A stretch of 41,037 nt of DNA from Candidatus Aenigmatarchaeota archaeon (GCA_018920255.1 JAHLMR010000004.1:1-41037); one strand, 5' to 3'; positions 27,383-39,241 are shown, counted from the first letter of the stretch. Numbers and translations are program-made. The notes: a model not told the origin generated them from the sequence alone.

Positions 27383-27407
27383 TTCTTTTATATTTTATTT
27401 AAAGAAT

Positions 27408-28664
27408 TTAAACTTTTTTTCTAAGTTCTTTAACTTTTTGATATAAAAGTTCTGCTAATTGTTTATATTCTTCTCTTTTAAGAGTATCTGGTATAAACAA
27501 TTTTGCACCTATTCCATGCCCTCCAAATTTTGAAACCCAATCTTCTGGAAATTCGATGAATCCTTTTCCATCTAATTCTGTCCCAGGATATATTGTTGCT
27601 AAAGATATCATAATTTGATCTGGTTTTATTTTTTCTAATAATGAAATAGATTCTAAAACACTTTCTCTTGTTTCCCCCGGAAGACCAAAAGTAATATATG
27701 CTCTAGTTCTTATTCCTAATTCCTTCGTATAGGAAAATGCTTTAATTATAGAATCTAAATTCATTTTTCTTTTTGTTGTATCTAAAATTTTTTGGGAACC
27801 ACTATCAACACCTATACAAATAAGAACACAACCTGCTTTTTGCATTTTTTCTAAAATTTCTTTGTTTAATGTATCTGCTCTACTTTCACAAGACCATCTA
27901 AAATCTAAATTTTCTTTTATTATAAAATCACAAATTTTATTTACATGTTCATGGTTTAAAGTAAAAGTACTATCTTCAAATCTTAATTTTTTAAAACCTA
28001 AATTTTTTAATTCCGTTAATTCTTCTAAAACATTTTCTGGTGTTCTAAATCTAACAATTCCTCGCCAAAACTTAGTAGCAGCACAATATATACAAGAATA
28101 AGGACACCCTCTACTTGTAATAAGAGACATTATTTTATATTTTTTATATGGAAATAATTTTCTATCTGGATATTTTAAAGAATCTAAATTCATTTCAAAT
28201 TCTCTATCGGGATTATGAATAATTTTTTTATTTTCTTTAAATGATATTCCTTTAATATCTTTTAAGGAAAGGTTTTTTTCTATAGCATTTAAAAGTTCTA
28301 TAATTGTTCTTTCTCCCTCACCTCTTACAACAATATCAAAACCATTGTTAATAGTTTCTTCTGGTCTAAATGTAGCATGCGCACCGCCTGCTATATAAAT
28401 TGTATCTTTATTTTTTATTTCATTTAATAATTGAATTATTGTTTTAAAATTTGGTGTCATTACTGTAAATCCAATTACATTTGGTTTATAGTTTTTAATT
28501 TCTTCTTTTAGTTTTTCAGTTCCTATTTTTTCTATGTGACAGTCTAAAACTTTTACTTCCCAAGAAGTTTGTTTTGCTGCAGTTGCCACATATCCTAATC
28601 CTAATGGAAAAGCATCGTCCCCTTTATATTTCTTAAACCATGGGTTTATAAATAAAATTTTCAT
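27408..28664 (-). CDS. B12-binding-domain radical SAM protein
   Basis: PLGLGYVATAAK...GGAHATFRPEET...ITSRGCPYSCIYCAATKFWRG. Confidence 0.9.
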   Translation of the reverse strand: MKILFINPWFKKYKGDDAFPLGLGYVATAAKQTSWEVKVLDCHIEKIGTEKLKEEIKNYKPNVIGFTVMTPNFKTIIQLLNEIKNKDTIYIAGGAHATFRPEETINNGFDIVVRGEGERTIIELLNAIEKNLSLKDIKGISFKENKKIIHNPDREFEMNLDSLKYPDRKLFPYKKYKIMSLITSRGCPYSCIYCAATKFWRGIVRFRTPENVLEELTELKNLGFKKLRFEDSTFTLNHEHVNKICDFIIKENLDFRWSCESRADTLNKEILEKMQKAGCVLICIGVDSGSQKILDTTKRKMNLDSIIKAFSYTKELGIRTRAYITFGLPGETRESVLESISLLEKIKPDQIMISLATIYPGTELDGKGFIEFPEDWVSKFGGHGIGAKLFIPDTLKREEYKQLAELLYQKVKELRKKV

Positions 28665-28735
28665 AAAAAATATTAATAGTTAAAGGTTTATATTTATTCA
28701 ATCTTTATAAAATCTTAATTATAATTTTTAATCAG

Positions 28736-29425
28736 GTGGTATTTATGCCTATAACTAAAAAAATAAAAAGTAAAAGAATTTCTAAAAAAGAAGTAAAAAA
28801 AGAAATTTCTGTACAAAAAATTCCTGATAATAAAGCATACGAATTAATAGAAAAGTATAAAATTCCTACTGTAAAATATGCGTTTGTTAAAAATGAAAAG
28901 CAAGTTCAAGAAAATGTTAAAAAATTAGGGTTTCCACTTGTTATGAAAGTTTCTGGAAATATTATACATAAAACAGAAATTGGTGGAATAATAAAAAATA
29001 TAAATTCTGAACAAGATGCTTTAACTGCATTTAAAAAGCTTATGAAAATAAAAGGATGTGAATCTGTTTTAATGCAAAAACAAATTGAAGGAATAGAATT
29101 AATTATAGGTGCAAAACAAACAAAAGAATTTGGAAATGTTGTCTCTGTTGGAATTGGAGGAATTTTTGTTGAAGTACTGAAAGATATTTCTTTTAGAGTT
29201 TGTCCTATAACAAAAGAAGATGCTCAAAAAATGCTTACCGAATTAAAAGGATATCAAATTCTTACTGGTGCAAGAGGAAAATCTGTTGATATAAATAAAA
29301 TTATAGAGGTTATTCTATCTGTATGTAAGTTAATTGAATCTGAAAAATTTTCAGAAATGGATATTAATCCTTTAATTTGTAATGAGAATGGATGTTATGC
29401 AGTTGATGTTAGAATAATAAAGTGA
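28736..29425 (+). CDS. ATP-grasp beta subunit of ADP-forming acyl-CoA synthetase
   Basis: KLGFPLVMKVSGNIIHKTEIGGI...GIELIIGAKQTKEFGNVVSVGIGGIFVEVLKDISFRV. Confidence 0.88.
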   Translation: MVFMPITKKIKSKRISKKEVKKEISVQKIPDNKAYELIEKYKIPTVKYAFVKNEKQVQENVKKLGFPLVMKVSGNIIHKTEIGGIIKNINSEQDALTAFKKLMKIKGCESVLMQKQIEGIELIIGAKQTKEFGNVVSVGIGGIFVEVLKDISFRVCPITKEDAQKMLTELKGYQILTGARGKSVDINKIIEVILSVCKLIESEKFSEMDINPLICNENGCYAVDVRIIK

Positions 29426-29429
29426 AAAC

Positions 29430-29786
29430 ATGGTTGAATGCGAAATTTGTGGAAAAAAAGCAAGTAAAAAAGCTGAAATTGAAGGAGCAATTCTTAACGT
29501 TTGTGAAAGCTGTGTTAAGTTTGGAAAAGAAATTGTAACACCAAATGTTTTAATAAGAAAACCAAACATTAAGCCATCTAAAATAGAAGAAATTATAATA
29601 AGAGATGATTTAAATATTTTAGTAAAAAAACATAGAGAAAAATTAGGATTAACTCAACAGCAGTTTGCTGAAAAAATATTTGAAAAAGTTGGGGTTATAA
29701 AAAGAATTGAAGAAGGTTGGATTCCACCTATTGAAATTGTAAGAAAGCTTGAAAGAGAAATGAAAATGAAACTTACAGAAAATTAA
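29430..29786 (+). CDS. MBF1-family transcription factor (zinc ribbon plus HTH)
   Basis: CEICGKKASKKAEIEGAILNVCESC and LGLTQQQFAEKIFEKVGVIKRIEEG. Confidence 0.88.
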   Translation: MVECEICGKKASKKAEIEGAILNVCESCVKFGKEIVTPNVLIRKPNIKPSKIEEIIIRDDLNILVKKHREKLGLTQQQFAEKIFEKVGVIKRIEEGWIPPIEIVRKLEREMKMKLTEN

Positions 29787-29814
29787 ATTTTAAAATTATT
29801 CAAAATTTCTGTTT

Positions 29815-31170
29815 TTATAATTTCTTCGAAACATAATATCCATCTAATTCATATCCCAATTTATAAAAATATTGTCTTACTCCAACGCCAGCTATTACAT
29901 AAATTTTATTAATTCCGTAGTCTTCTTTTGTAATTCTTTCTGCTTCTTTTACAAGTTTTTTTCCTAAACCTCTGTGTTGAAAATGAATATTTGTTGGTTG
30001 TTTTCCTATTTCTAATTCTGGTCCATAAGTATGAAGCTCTCTTATTATTGCTTTTCCATTTTGATTTATTCTTAATCTTAATAATGAAAATAAAGCATTT
30101 GATGTTTCAAAACTTAAAAATATTTCTTTACCGCCTGATGCATTATAGTTTATTCTTTTCATTTTAATTTCATTTAAATTTACATTACCACCAGAATGTA
30201 GAACATGTCCTATTTCTCTACATCTTATACAATTACATTTCATATTGTTTTCTTTCATATATTTTTTTAATTCATCTCTTAAATGCGAATATTTACATTC
30301 TGATATAATATATTCTGCAGGAATATCTCTCATTATCCTCATAATTCTTACATATTCAGGAACTATTGATTTTATTTTTGCAAGAAGTTTAACTATTTCT
30401 TCAGTTGTATATGGTTTATATTCATTTTTATTATACATTTCTTCAAGTTTTGTTCCTTTTATTACAAATGTAGGATACAATTTTATTTGATCTGGTCTAA
30501 ATCTTTCATCTTCAAAAAGCATTTTTATTTTTTGAAAATCTTCTTCTAAACTAGCTCCAGGAAGTCCAAGCATAAGATGGTATCCTAATTTAAAACCCGC
30601 TTCCTTTAAATTTTTAGTTGCTAAAATTACATCTTCTAATGTATGTCCTCTATTTGTAATTTTATAACTTTCGTTATCAGGAGATTGTACACCAATTTCA
30701 ATTCTTGTTGCTCCGTAATACAAAAAAGATTCTATATCCTCAGGACTACAAAAATCTGGCCTTGTTTCTAAACATAATGCAACACATCTATGATTTGCAG
30801 TTTCATTTATTTTTTTAGCTTCTTCTAAAGAATTAGATTTTATTCCATTTAAACCATCAAAACACTTTTTAATAAATTCTTCTCTATATTCTTTTGGATA
30901 AGCGCTAAAAGTACCACCCATAACAATAAGTTCTATTTTATTTGTTACATGGCCCATTAATTTAAGAATTTTTAATCTTGATAAAACTTGTTTTTCTGCA
31001 TCCCAATTACAATCCTTTGCTCTTAAAACAACAGGACTTGTTTTTGTATAACTCTCTGGAACATTTTCTTGAGAAGGACAGTAAATGCATTTTCCATGCG
31101 GACATGGAAAAGGTTTTAACATTACTGAAATTGGAGTTACTCCTGAGATAGTTCTTATTATTTTTTTCAT
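29815..31170 (-). CDS. elp3: Elp3-like tRNA U34 modification enzyme (radical SAM plus GNAT)
   Basis: MLKPFPCPHGKCIYCPSQENVPESYT; C-terminal acetyltransferase domain. Confidence 0.93.
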   Translation of the reverse strand: MKKIIRTISGVTPISVMLKPFPCPHGKCIYCPSQENVPESYTKTSPVVLRAKDCNWDAEKQVLSRLKILKLMGHVTNKIELIVMGGTFSAYPKEYREEFIKKCFDGLNGIKSNSLEEAKKINETANHRCVALCLETRPDFCSPEDIESFLYYGATRIEIGVQSPDNESYKITNRGHTLEDVILATKNLKEAGFKLGYHLMLGLPGASLEEDFQKIKMLFEDERFRPDQIKLYPTFVIKGTKLEEMYNKNEYKPYTTEEIVKLLAKIKSIVPEYVRIMRIMRDIPAEYIISECKYSHLRDELKKYMKENNMKCNCIRCREIGHVLHSGGNVNLNEIKMKRINYNASGGKEIFLSFETSNALFSLLRLRINQNGKAIIRELHTYGPELEIGKQPTNIHFQHRGLGKKLVKEAERITKEDYGINKIYVIAGVGVRQYFYKLGYELDGYYVSKKL

Positions 31171-31302
31171 AAATTAAAAATAAAGAATAAAAGTTTTTAA
31201 ATTATAGCTTAATTTTAAATATTAATTTAACTTCTTAATAGTAATAAAAAATAGAAATATTTAAATATAAGTTAAAGTATATTTATTATTAGGGTGAAAA
31301 AT

Positions 31303-31484
31303 ATGAGTAAAATGTTGCAACTGAAACTGCTGTATGGTATAAATTAGTAAATGGAATAACAGGAAATAGCGATAAAAATGATAATTATTGTTTACTTAAT
31401 ATTTATGCTTTGAAAATGGGCTTATTTAATAATGGTAAATTTAAAATTCCGAATCCAGTTTCAAACTATGATACTGAATCTTAA
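31303..31484 (+). pseudogene. Frameshifted small ORF (about 60 aa if one A is restored)
   Basis: ATG in frame 1 reads to an early stop; the -1-shifted frame encodes NVATETAVWYKLVNGITGNSDKNDNYCLLNIYALKMGLFNNGKFKIPNPVSNYDTES; shift lies at the AAAA run 31309-31312. Confidence 0.5.
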
Positions 31485-31499
31485 ATAAAGGTGAAAAAT

Positions 31500-31634
31500 A
31501 TGTATGATATTGAAGTTAAAGAAATAGTAGAAAAATTACAAAAATTAGCAGATCCGAATGAATTAAAGAAATATCCACAAGAAGAAATAGAATATTTTCA
31601 AAAGGTTATTGAAAAATGTTTAAATAAAATTTAA
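31500..31634 (+). CDS. Small hypothetical protein (44 aa)
   Basis: MYDIEVKEIVEKLQKLADPNELKKYPQEEIEYFQKVIEKCLNKI after leader AGGTGAAAAAT. Confidence 0.55.
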   Translation: MYDIEVKEIVEKLQKLADPNELKKYPQEEIEYFQKVIEKCLNKI

Positions 31635-31635
31635 T

Positions 31636-32043
31636 TTAAACAATCCTAACTTCAGAAATATTAGCATTGCGTTCTAAAATTTCACGAATAACTTTTAATT
31701 TACTCCCGCCTTTTCCTATTACCATGGGTTTTAATTTTGCATCAACAGAAATTAAAACAGAATCTCCAACAAATTTTATTGATTTTGCTTCTGGAATTAA
31801 ATTTTTTATAAACTTATTTATTTCAGAAGACCATTCAAACAAAATAATATTTTTCTTTAACATTTTTTTTGCAATATTAATATTTTGCCCATTTTTTCCT
31901 ATTGCTTTTCCTAAAAGACCTTCTTCTACTATAAAAAATATTGTTTTTGTTTCCGGAGAATAAACACAATCATGAACAGATGTGCCTGTTATAGTTTCAA
32001 ATGTTGTTATCATTCTAATTTTTTCAGAATCTAATACACGCAT
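31636..32043 (-). CDS. nusA: NusA-like KH-domain transcription factor
   Basis: Two KH cores GLLGKAIGKNGQNI and KPMVIGKGGSKLKVI; position in the rpo operon. Confidence 0.9.
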   Translation of the reverse strand: MRVLDSEKIRMITTFETITGTSVHDCVYSPETKTIFFIVEEGLLGKAIGKNGQNINIAKKMLKKNIILFEWSSEINKFIKNLIPEAKSIKFVGDSVLISVDAKLKPMVIGKGGSKLKVIREILERNANISEVRIV

Positions 32044-32048
32044 AATTT

Positions 32049-32315
32049 TCACATCTTTTTAATTCCTAAAACTGCAATTGCAAATGGTTTTGCAACAAAA
32101 ATTCCTAATTGTTTTCCTGTTCCCTGAAATTCTTCAACTTGTATATTTGATAATTTAGCATTTCTTATTAAATCATTTTTTATTTTATCCGGACAATTTT
32201 TAGCATAAATAACATACTCTATTTTTCCATTTTTTATTCCCTTTAAAACACTACGTGAGCCTATTACAAGTGTTTTTGTCTCTAGTGCTTTTTTTATTTT
32301 TTCTTCTAAACTCAT
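32049..32315 (-). CDS. rpl30e: 50S ribosomal protein L30e
   Basis: TLVIGSRSVLKGIKNGKIEYVIYAKNCPDKIKNDL; operon position. Confidence 0.9.
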   Translation of the reverse strand: MSLEEKIKKALETKTLVIGSRSVLKGIKNGKIEYVIYAKNCPDKIKNDLIRNAKLSNIQVEEFQGTGKQLGIFVAKPFAIAVLGIKKM

Positions 32316-32352
32316 GGTTTTTCACCTTTTATTTAAAAGAATATTTAAGTTT

Positions 32353-33495
32353 TTAAGCCTTTTCTTTCTTTTTAGGTTTATATAAAAGCTCAAACATTCC
32401 TGTTCCTACAGGCACAATTTGATTAATCATTACATTTTCAACAACACTTTCTAACCTATCTTCATCAGCAACAACTGCAGCATGAGTTAAATGTTTTATT
32501 GTTTCTTCAAAATTTGCTCTAGCAAGAACAGAACCTTTTGCTCCAGCAACTCCATATCTTCCTATTGGTTTTATATCACCATCTACAGTCATCATATCTG
32601 CAACAAGCATAATATATCTTATATCAACATCAAGACCCTGATCTCTCATTGTAGAACTTGCTTCTTCTATAATAGCATTCCTAGCTGCTTCTATACCTAA
32701 AACTTCGTAAATTTCATGAATGTTATTTGTTTTTATCGATGATATGTCAATACCATTAACATTTAAAATATCTTTAAGATTACTTCCCACCGTATTTAAA
32801 ACCCATCTATCATTTTCTTGAGAAACAATCACTTGTTTTATATTTTTAATTCCACTTATATACAAATCTATAACTTTTGTACGTAGCTTTTGTAGTTCTT
32901 TTATATCAATTTCTTCAGAATCAGATTTTATAACAATTTTATTTTCTTTATTTGATATTTTAAATTTTGGAAGTAACTCCTCTAGCTTTTTCACAATTTT
33001 ATTTATTGTTAAATCATAGTGTTTCATTAAAGAATTATTAATATTTATTTCAACTGCATTATTTACTAAATCTATTATAACTTCATCTGCTATGTCTTTA
33101 ATTCTTATTTCTTTTATTAATCTAGAAATTTCTGCTGCTTTTTCTTTTGTATCATAACTTTTTTTAAGATATATTTTCATTGATGGTGTAGATGGTTCTC
33201 TTCTAGCATCAAATATTTCAATTAATCTTGGTAAACCTAAAGTTACTTGAACTTGAACAGAGCCTGCGACATGATATGTTCTCATTGTTAACTGAGTTGC
33301 TGGTTCTGAAATACTTTGAGCTGCAATAACACCAATAGCTTCTCCTGGTTCAACTAAAGAACTTTTATAAGCTTTTATAACCTCTTCTATTATTTTTTCT
33401 TTTTGAGATTCTGATAAAGATAAATTCGATATTTCTGTTTTAAGTTGATTATATAATTTTGGTGGTAAAATTTCTTTTGCTTCTTCCAGATTCAT
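32353..33495 (-). CDS. rpoA2: RNA polymerase subunit A''
   Basis: [32 protein letters not shown]. Confidence 0.96.
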   Translation of the reverse strand: MNLEEAKEILPPKLYNQLKTEISNLSLSESQKEKIIEEVIKAYKSSLVEPGEAIGVIAAQSISEPATQLTMRTYHVAGSVQVQVTLGLPRLIEIFDARREPSTPSMKIYLKKSYDTKEKAAEISRLIKEIRIKDIADEVIIDLVNNAVEININNSLMKHYDLTINKIVKKLEELLPKFKISNKENKIVIKSDSEEIDIKELQKLRTKVIDLYISGIKNIKQVIVSQENDRWVLNTVGSNLKDILNVNGIDISSIKTNNIHEIYEVLGIEAARNAIIEEASSTMRDQGLDVDIRYIMLVADMMTVDGDIKPIGRYGVAGAKGSVLARANFEETIKHLTHAAVVADEDRLESVVENVMINQIVPVGTGMFELLYKPKKKEKA

Positions 33496-33500
33496 AATTA

Positions 33501-35954
33501 TCACTTCACAAATTTTTGTACTATTGATTTTATATCAATAGTACCCCAATTTGATTTGCTAGGATCTATTCCATCCTCTCCAAAATTAAATTGTACTATT
33601 ATTTTTCTATTATCTCTAATTGTTCCATCATATTCTACTTTAAGGTCTTGAAGAGCATTCATTAATCTTCTTTCTAAATAACCACTATGTCTTGTTCTTA
33701 ATGATTTATCCATAAGCGATCCTCTTCCTGATACTGCATCAAAGAAAAATTCATATGGTTTTAAACCAGTTTTAAATGAGCTTCCTACAAATCCATGAGC
33801 GTCTAAAGATAAATCATTTTCTTTGAAATGAGAAAGTGTTCTTCCAGTATATCCTCTATGAATTCTTTCTCCTAAACTTTGTTCTTGACCTACTGCTCCA
33901 GCAATTTGAATAAGATGTAATAAACTTCCTCTTGCTCCGGATTTTGCAATCATAATAGCACAATTTTCTTTTTCAAATACTCCAGAATCCTCTATTACTT
34001 TTCTTACTGAATTTATAATTCCACTAACTATTTGCATAATTCTTACTTCAACAGTTTCTTTAGCTGTTCTTCCTGGTAAACATTCTAATTCTCCTTTTTT
34101 ATAGATCTCAATTAATTTTTCTACTTCTTTTTTTCCATTTTCTATTATAGAATTTATTTTTTCTTCATTTTCTTTAGATACAATTTCAAAATCATCTAAA
34201 CCAATTGTGAATCCCAATTTTTCAAGCCATTTTATTCCTAACTTTGATACTCTATCAATAAATTTATGTACCTCTTCTGTACCATATTCTTTTTCTAAAA
34301 TATCTATTATTTTACCTTTTTCTCTTCCTATTGCATTTGCATCTATTACTCCTTCTATTAATTTTCCATTTTTTATAACAGTTTTAACTCCTGATTTTGA
34401 TTTAAATTCTATATTTAAATCTTTTGGAAGAAGATAACTAAAAATTTCTTTTCCTGTAAATTTATTTTTATTTGGAAGTTCAACTTCAACTCCTATTTCA
34501 AAAAGTAGTTGTAGTGCTGTTTCTCTACTTACTTCTGTTCCATCTTTTGTTAAACTATATAAACCTGAAACATGATCATGTTCAGCTCCTATTAAAGGAC
34601 CACCATATCTTGGTGATCTTATATGCTTTGGAACAGCCATAAGTAAAGCTGCTTCAGCTCTTGCTTCTTCGTTTTGAAGTACATGTAAATTCATTTCATC
34701 TCCATCAAAATCTGCATTATATGGAGGACATGTACATATATTAAGAGTAAATGTTCTCCATGGTGTTACTCTAACTCTATGAGCCATCATTGAAACTCTG
34801 TGAAGTGATGGCTGTCTATTAAATAAAACTATATCTCCGTTTTGTAAGTGTCTATGTACTATATATCCTGGAGCTATTTCTTTTGCTATTTCTTCACGAT
34901 TTTCATCTGTAATTTTCTTTTTTCTTCCATCTGGTCTTATTATATAATTTGCACTAGGCCAAGATGGATTCAATATAAGTGTTTTTATAAATTCAATATT
35001 ATTTTTTGTAACATAAACTGGTATTGTTAAATCTTTTGCAACTACAAGTGGAACTCCAACTTCATCTATACTTATAAATGGATCTGGTGAAATAACTGTT
35101 CTTGCTGCAAAATTTACACGTTTTCCTGCTAAATTATGTCTAAATCTTCCTTCTTTTGTTCTTAATCTATCTGCTAAAGTTTTTAGTGGTCTTCCAGATC
35201 TGTGCCTTGAAGTAGGTATTCCTACTAAACTATTATCAAAAAATGTTGCAACATGATATTGTAATAATTCCCATAAATCTGAAATAATAAAATCTGGAGC
35301 GCCAATTTCAATACTCTCTTTTAATCTTTGATTTATTCTTAAAATATCTACAATTTTATGAGTTAAATCATCTTCACTTCTTTCACCTGTTTCTAGGGTT
35401 ATAGATGGACGAACAAGTACAGGTGGTACTAAAAATAATGTAAGAATTAACCATTCTGGTCTTCCTCCTAAGAATTTTAAATCTTTTAAATCTTCATCTG
35501 GTATTTTTTCAAATCTTTCCCTTATTTGAAGTGGATTTAAAATATTTTCTCCTTCAATAAATGTATATGGTTTTTCAAATTTTATTGGAATCTGTTCTTC
35601 CCCACAATATGGACATTTCTTTGGTTGTGTTACTTTTTTTGTCATTATTCTTGAACATTTTCTACATGTTATTTTTAGAAGCTTATAAATATAATTTGCA
35701 TAAAGTACATGAATAACTGGTTTAACTAATTCAATGTATCCAAAGTGTCCTAAACATCCTTCCATTGTTAAACCACATGTTCTACATTTTAGTCCTGGGT
35801 CAATTACTCCTAATCTTGGATCCATTGGTCCTCCTTCAACTGGAAACCCATCATTGTCATATAAATCTGATTTTGTAACTTCCATTACTGCTAATTTTTT
35901 TGCTTCTTGTGGTGAAATTAATTTAAATTCTATTTTTTTAATTATACTAACCAC
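33501..35954 (-). CDS. rpoA1: RNA polymerase subunit A'
   Basis: [13 protein letters not shown] active site; [24 protein letters not shown]. Confidence 0.97.
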   Translation of the reverse strand: MVSIIKKIEFKLISPQEAKKLAVMEVTKSDLYDNDGFPVEGGPMDPRLGVIDPGLKCRTCGLTMEGCLGHFGYIELVKPVIHVLYANYIYKLLKITCRKCSRIMTKKVTQPKKCPYCGEEQIPIKFEKPYTFIEGENILNPLQIRERFEKIPDEDLKDLKFLGGRPEWLILTLFLVPPVLVRPSITLETGERSEDDLTHKIVDILRINQRLKESIEIGAPDFIISDLWELLQYHVATFFDNSLVGIPTSRHRSGRPLKTLADRLRTKEGRFRHNLAGKRVNFAARTVISPDPFISIDEVGVPLVVAKDLTIPVYVTKNNIEFIKTLILNPSWPSANYIIRPDGRKKKITDENREEIAKEIAPGYIVHRHLQNGDIVLFNRQPSLHRVSMMAHRVRVTPWRTFTLNICTCPPYNADFDGDEMNLHVLQNEEARAEAALLMAVPKHIRSPRYGGPLIGAEHDHVSGLYSLTKDGTEVSRETALQLLFEIGVEVELPNKNKFTGKEIFSYLLPKDLNIEFKSKSGVKTVIKNGKLIEGVIDANAIGREKGKIIDILEKEYGTEEVHKFIDRVSKLGIKWLEKLGFTIGLDDFEIVSKENEEKINSIIENGKKEVEKLIEIYKKGELECLPGRTAKETVEVRIMQIVSGIINSVRKVIEDSGVFEKENCAIMIAKSGARGSLLHLIQIAGAVGQEQSLGERIHRGYTGRTLSHFKENDLSLDAHGFVGSSFKTGLKPYEFFFDAVSGRGSLMDKSLRTRHSGYLERRLMNALQDLKVEYDGTIRDNRKIIVQFNFGEDGIDPSKSNWGTIDIKSIVQKFVK

Positions 35955-38900
35955 CGTTTAAAACTATTTTTGGATAAATAAACATACTCTTTAATTCATC
36001 TAACATAAGTTTAAATGCAAATGATATTTCTACTTCTTCTATTTCAGATTCGCCACATATAGGACAAATATATTTATCTTTTGTTTTTGACCATGATGCT
36101 AAAATACCGCATGATTTGCAAATTGGTACTTTAACTTTATCACTCTCGAATCTTTCTTTTAAAGTTAATACTGCACCATGAGCAATAAGAACATCTTTTT
36201 CCATTTCTCCTAATCTTAAACCACCCTCTTTTGCTTTTCCTTCTGTTGGTTGTCTTGTTAATAAAGTAACAGGTCCAGTTGATCTACTTTGTAGTTTATT
36301 TGCAACCATATGATCTAGCTTTAAATACCATTGCATACCAACAAAAATTTCAAATTCCATTCTTTCACCTGTATAAGAATTATAAAATGATTCTTTACCA
36401 TCTGATCTGAATCCAGCTTCTCTTAATAAATTTTTAATATCTTCTATATTTAATTTTGAAAATGCAGTTGCATCTATTTTCTTGCCAGAAAGTGCTGCTG
36501 CTTTTCCACAAAGTATTTCAAGAACTTGACCTATTGTTTGTCTAGATTGAATAGCATGTGGGTTTATTATAATATCTGGAATAACACCTGAAGCAGAAAA
36601 TGGCATATTATTTTGATCTAAAATAATACCTATAACACTTTTCTGTCCATGTCTTGATGCAAATTTATCTCCAACTTCTGGAACTCTTAAATCCCTTACT
36701 GAAACTTGTACAAATTTGTTTCCGTTAATATTTTCTGTTATAAAAACTTTATCTACAATTCCACCTTCTTGTGGTCTCATACATAAAGATGTTTCTCTTG
36801 TATTTGCTATTCCTGAAATTAATTCGTTTGCACTTAAAAATCTTAATGGGGATGTTCTTCCCACAAGCACTCCGCCTGGTTTTATAATTGTTTCTGGGTT
36901 TACAATACCATCTGAAGAAAGATATGAATATGCTTCTTCTGATTTATAACCATTAACATCTTTATCTGGTATTCCTATTTTATCTTTTTGTCCACCCCAA
37001 TACTTTTTTTCTTCAATTGAATAAACTCTATAAAAATATGACCTTAATAAACCACGCTCAACTGATGCTTTATTAAATATAACTCCATCTTCCATATTAT
37101 ATCCTGTATAACTCGCTATTGCAACTATAACATTTTGTCCTATTGGATGATGATCAATTCCAATAGTTGATGTTGTAACTGTTTCAACTAAAGGAGTTTG
37201 TGGATAAATTAAAATATTAAATTTACTATCAACTCTCAACGGATAACTTATTAATGGTATACCTATTGCTTGACAAACCATTTTTGCACCAAAGTTTACT
37301 CTGTCACCTCTATTATGTTCTGGAAATGGTATTGCAGATGCAGAAACTCCTAATAAAGTTAAAGGAGAAATTTCTAAATAATTATGTTCTTTTGTTACAT
37401 TTTCTGGATAAAATGCAACTAGCATATCATCTTCTTCTGCTGCATCTAAATATTCTATTATTGAATTTTTAATTAAATCATACCATGTCATTGTTTTTTC
37501 TTTTAATTTTTCAATATGTTCTTTTGTTAATTTTGGGGTTCCGTTTTCTACTAAAATTAATGGTCTTCTTACTCTTCCTGGCCCAGAAAATATTATAATT
37601 TCATTTTCTATTTTTCTATAAGAAACATTTATTTCTTTACTTATATTTGAGTTTCTTCTTTCTTTTCTTATATATTCTACAAATTCTTTTGGTTTATTTG
37701 TATATCCTAAAATTTTTCCGTTATAAAATATTATTGTATCATCTTCCTTTTCTTTATCTTTAATATATGATTTTATTGAGTTTAAGAATTTTTTTTCTTC
37801 TACATGTGATATTCCTTTTGTTATTTCTGCAAATAATGCTAAATGTTTTCTTAAACCTATTGTTGGACCTTCTGGTGTTTCTGCTGGACAAAATCTTCCA
37901 AAATGAGTAGCATGAAGTTCTCTTGCTTCAAAGTGCTCTTGTGTTGTTGTTAAAGGAGAAAGTACAAGACGTAAATATGAGAGAGTTTCTAAATAATTTT
38001 TTCTTTCAAGTCTTTGAGAAACTCCTGTTCTTCCTCCTGGCCATAAACCTGTTGCTAATGCAGAAATTATTTGGTTTGTTACAGCGTTTGCTTCTACTAT
38101 AGTTTGAAGTGGAGGTAGTTTTCCTCTTTTTGCCATTTTTTGATAATTATATTTAATTCTTGCTATTAAACCATATCTACTTATTATTATAGATCGTAAA
38201 AGAAGTTCTAATAAATCGCATGCTAGCTTTATTCTTTTATTTTTATAATGATCAATATCATCTTCTGGAAGAATATCTAAACCAACTTTTATTATTTTAT
38301 TTATTAAATATCCTAAATATTTTGCTTTTTCTTTTCTATCTTTTGCTTCCTGACCAATATGTGGAAGAAAATACATATCTAAAATTAAATCTATTCTTGA
38401 TTTTACATATTCCTTTGGTATTTTTAAAAGATTTCCTAAAAATTCATAAGCATCTTTTTGAGTTTGCACTTCAGAAGTATATAAATTTGGATAAAAATCT
38501 GATATTATTTTTTCTTCTGAACTAATTAAATCAATTATTTCTTTGTCTTTTTCTATTCCAAGTGCTTTAAATATAACAATAATAGGAACTCTTTTTAGTG
38601 ATGCAAATGAAATCACTATACTTCCATCATTTTTTCTTTCTAAAGTATGTCTTTGAATATAACCATTTGCTTCTGAATTTAATCTTAAAATTTCTGTATA
38701 ATTTCCTATATTTTGTTTTTCTATTATAAATTGATTTGAAGCAATTTCTTCTATTAAAACTAACATTCTTTCTATACCATTTATTATGAAATATCCTCCT
38801 GGATCATCTGGATCTTCGTTAATTTCTTCTAATTGTTCTCTTGACATTGTTGAAAGCGGACATAATCTTGATTTAACCATTATAGGTATATCACAAACAT

Positions 38901-39231
38901 GAACGTTAACTGGTTCTTGTTCAACTTTATTTATTATTGGTTTTATTTCTAAATAAACTGGTGCAGAATATGTTAATTCTCTTATTCTTGCTTCGTAAGG
39001 AAGAATTTTTCTTATACTTCCATCTGCTTCTTGTATGCTTGGCTCACCAATAGTAACTTTTCCAAATTTTAAAATAAGTTCTCCTATTTCTGGTATTTCT
39101 GGTTTTATTTCTTTAATTTCATCAAAAATTCTTTGTAATCTATTTTCAATAAAATCATTATAACTTTCAATTTGAAATCTTACAAATCCAATTTCATCTT
39201 TAAATGCACGTAATAGCGGTTGAAACTCCAT
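35947..39231 (-). CDS. rpoB: RNA polymerase subunit B (unsplit)
   Basis: VPEVGDKFASRHGQKSVIGIIL, GYNMEDGVIFNKASVERGL; internal ATG at 39231 preferred. Confidence 0.97.
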   Translation of the reverse strand: MEFQPLLRAFKDEIGFVRFQIESYNDFIENRLQRIFDEIKEIKPEIPEIGELILKFGKVTIGEPSIQEADGSIRKILPYEARIRELTYSAPVYLEIKPIINKVEQEPVNVHVCDIPIMVKSRLCPLSTMSREQLEEINEDPDDPGGYFIINGIERMLVLIEEIASNQFIIEKQNIGNYTEILRLNSEANGYIQRHTLERKNDGSIVISFASLKRVPIIVIFKALGIEKDKEIIDLISSEEKIISDFYPNLYTSEVQTQKDAYEFLGNLLKIPKEYVKSRIDLILDMYFLPHIGQEAKDRKEKAKYLGYLINKIIKVGLDILPEDDIDHYKNKRIKLACDLLELLLRSIIISRYGLIARIKYNYQKMAKRGKLPPLQTIVEANAVTNQIISALATGLWPGGRTGVSQRLERKNYLETLSYLRLVLSPLTTTQEHFEARELHATHFGRFCPAETPEGPTIGLRKHLALFAEITKGISHVEEKKFLNSIKSYIKDKEKEDDTIIFYNGKILGYTNKPKEFVEYIRKERRNSNISKEINVSYRKIENEIIIFSGPGRVRRPLILVENGTPKLTKEHIEKLKEKTMTWYDLIKNSIIEYLDAAEEDDMLVAFYPENVTKEHNYLEISPLTLLGVSASAIPFPEHNRGDRVNFGAKMVCQAIGIPLISYPLRVDSKFNILIYPQTPLVETVTTSTIGIDHHPIGQNVIVAIASYTGYNMEDGVIFNKASVERGLLRSYFYRVYSIEEKKYWGGQKDKIGIPDKDVNGYKSEEAYSYLSSDGIVNPETIIKPGGVLVGRTSPLRFLSANELISGIANTRETSLCMRPQEGGIVDKVFITENINGNKFVQVSVRDLRVPEVGDKFASRHGQKSVIGIILDQNNMPFSASGVIPDIIINPHAIQSRQTIGQVLEILCGKAAALSGKKIDATAFSKLNIEDIKNLLREAGFRSDGKESFYNSYTGERMEFEIFVGMQWYLKLDHMVANKLQSRSTGPVTLLTRQPTEGKAKEGGLRLGEMEKDVLIAHGAVLTLKERFESDKVKVPICKSCGILASWSKTKDKYICPICGESEIEEVEISFAFKLMLDELKSMFIYPKIVLNGG

Positions 39232-39241
39232 AAATATAACC

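Noticed and set aside
32491-38525. Plus-strand ORFs antisense to the rpo genes (32491, 34207, 34848, 35734, 36716, 37254, 38220)
   Set aside because: Opposite-strand artefacts of conserved RNA polymerase genes.
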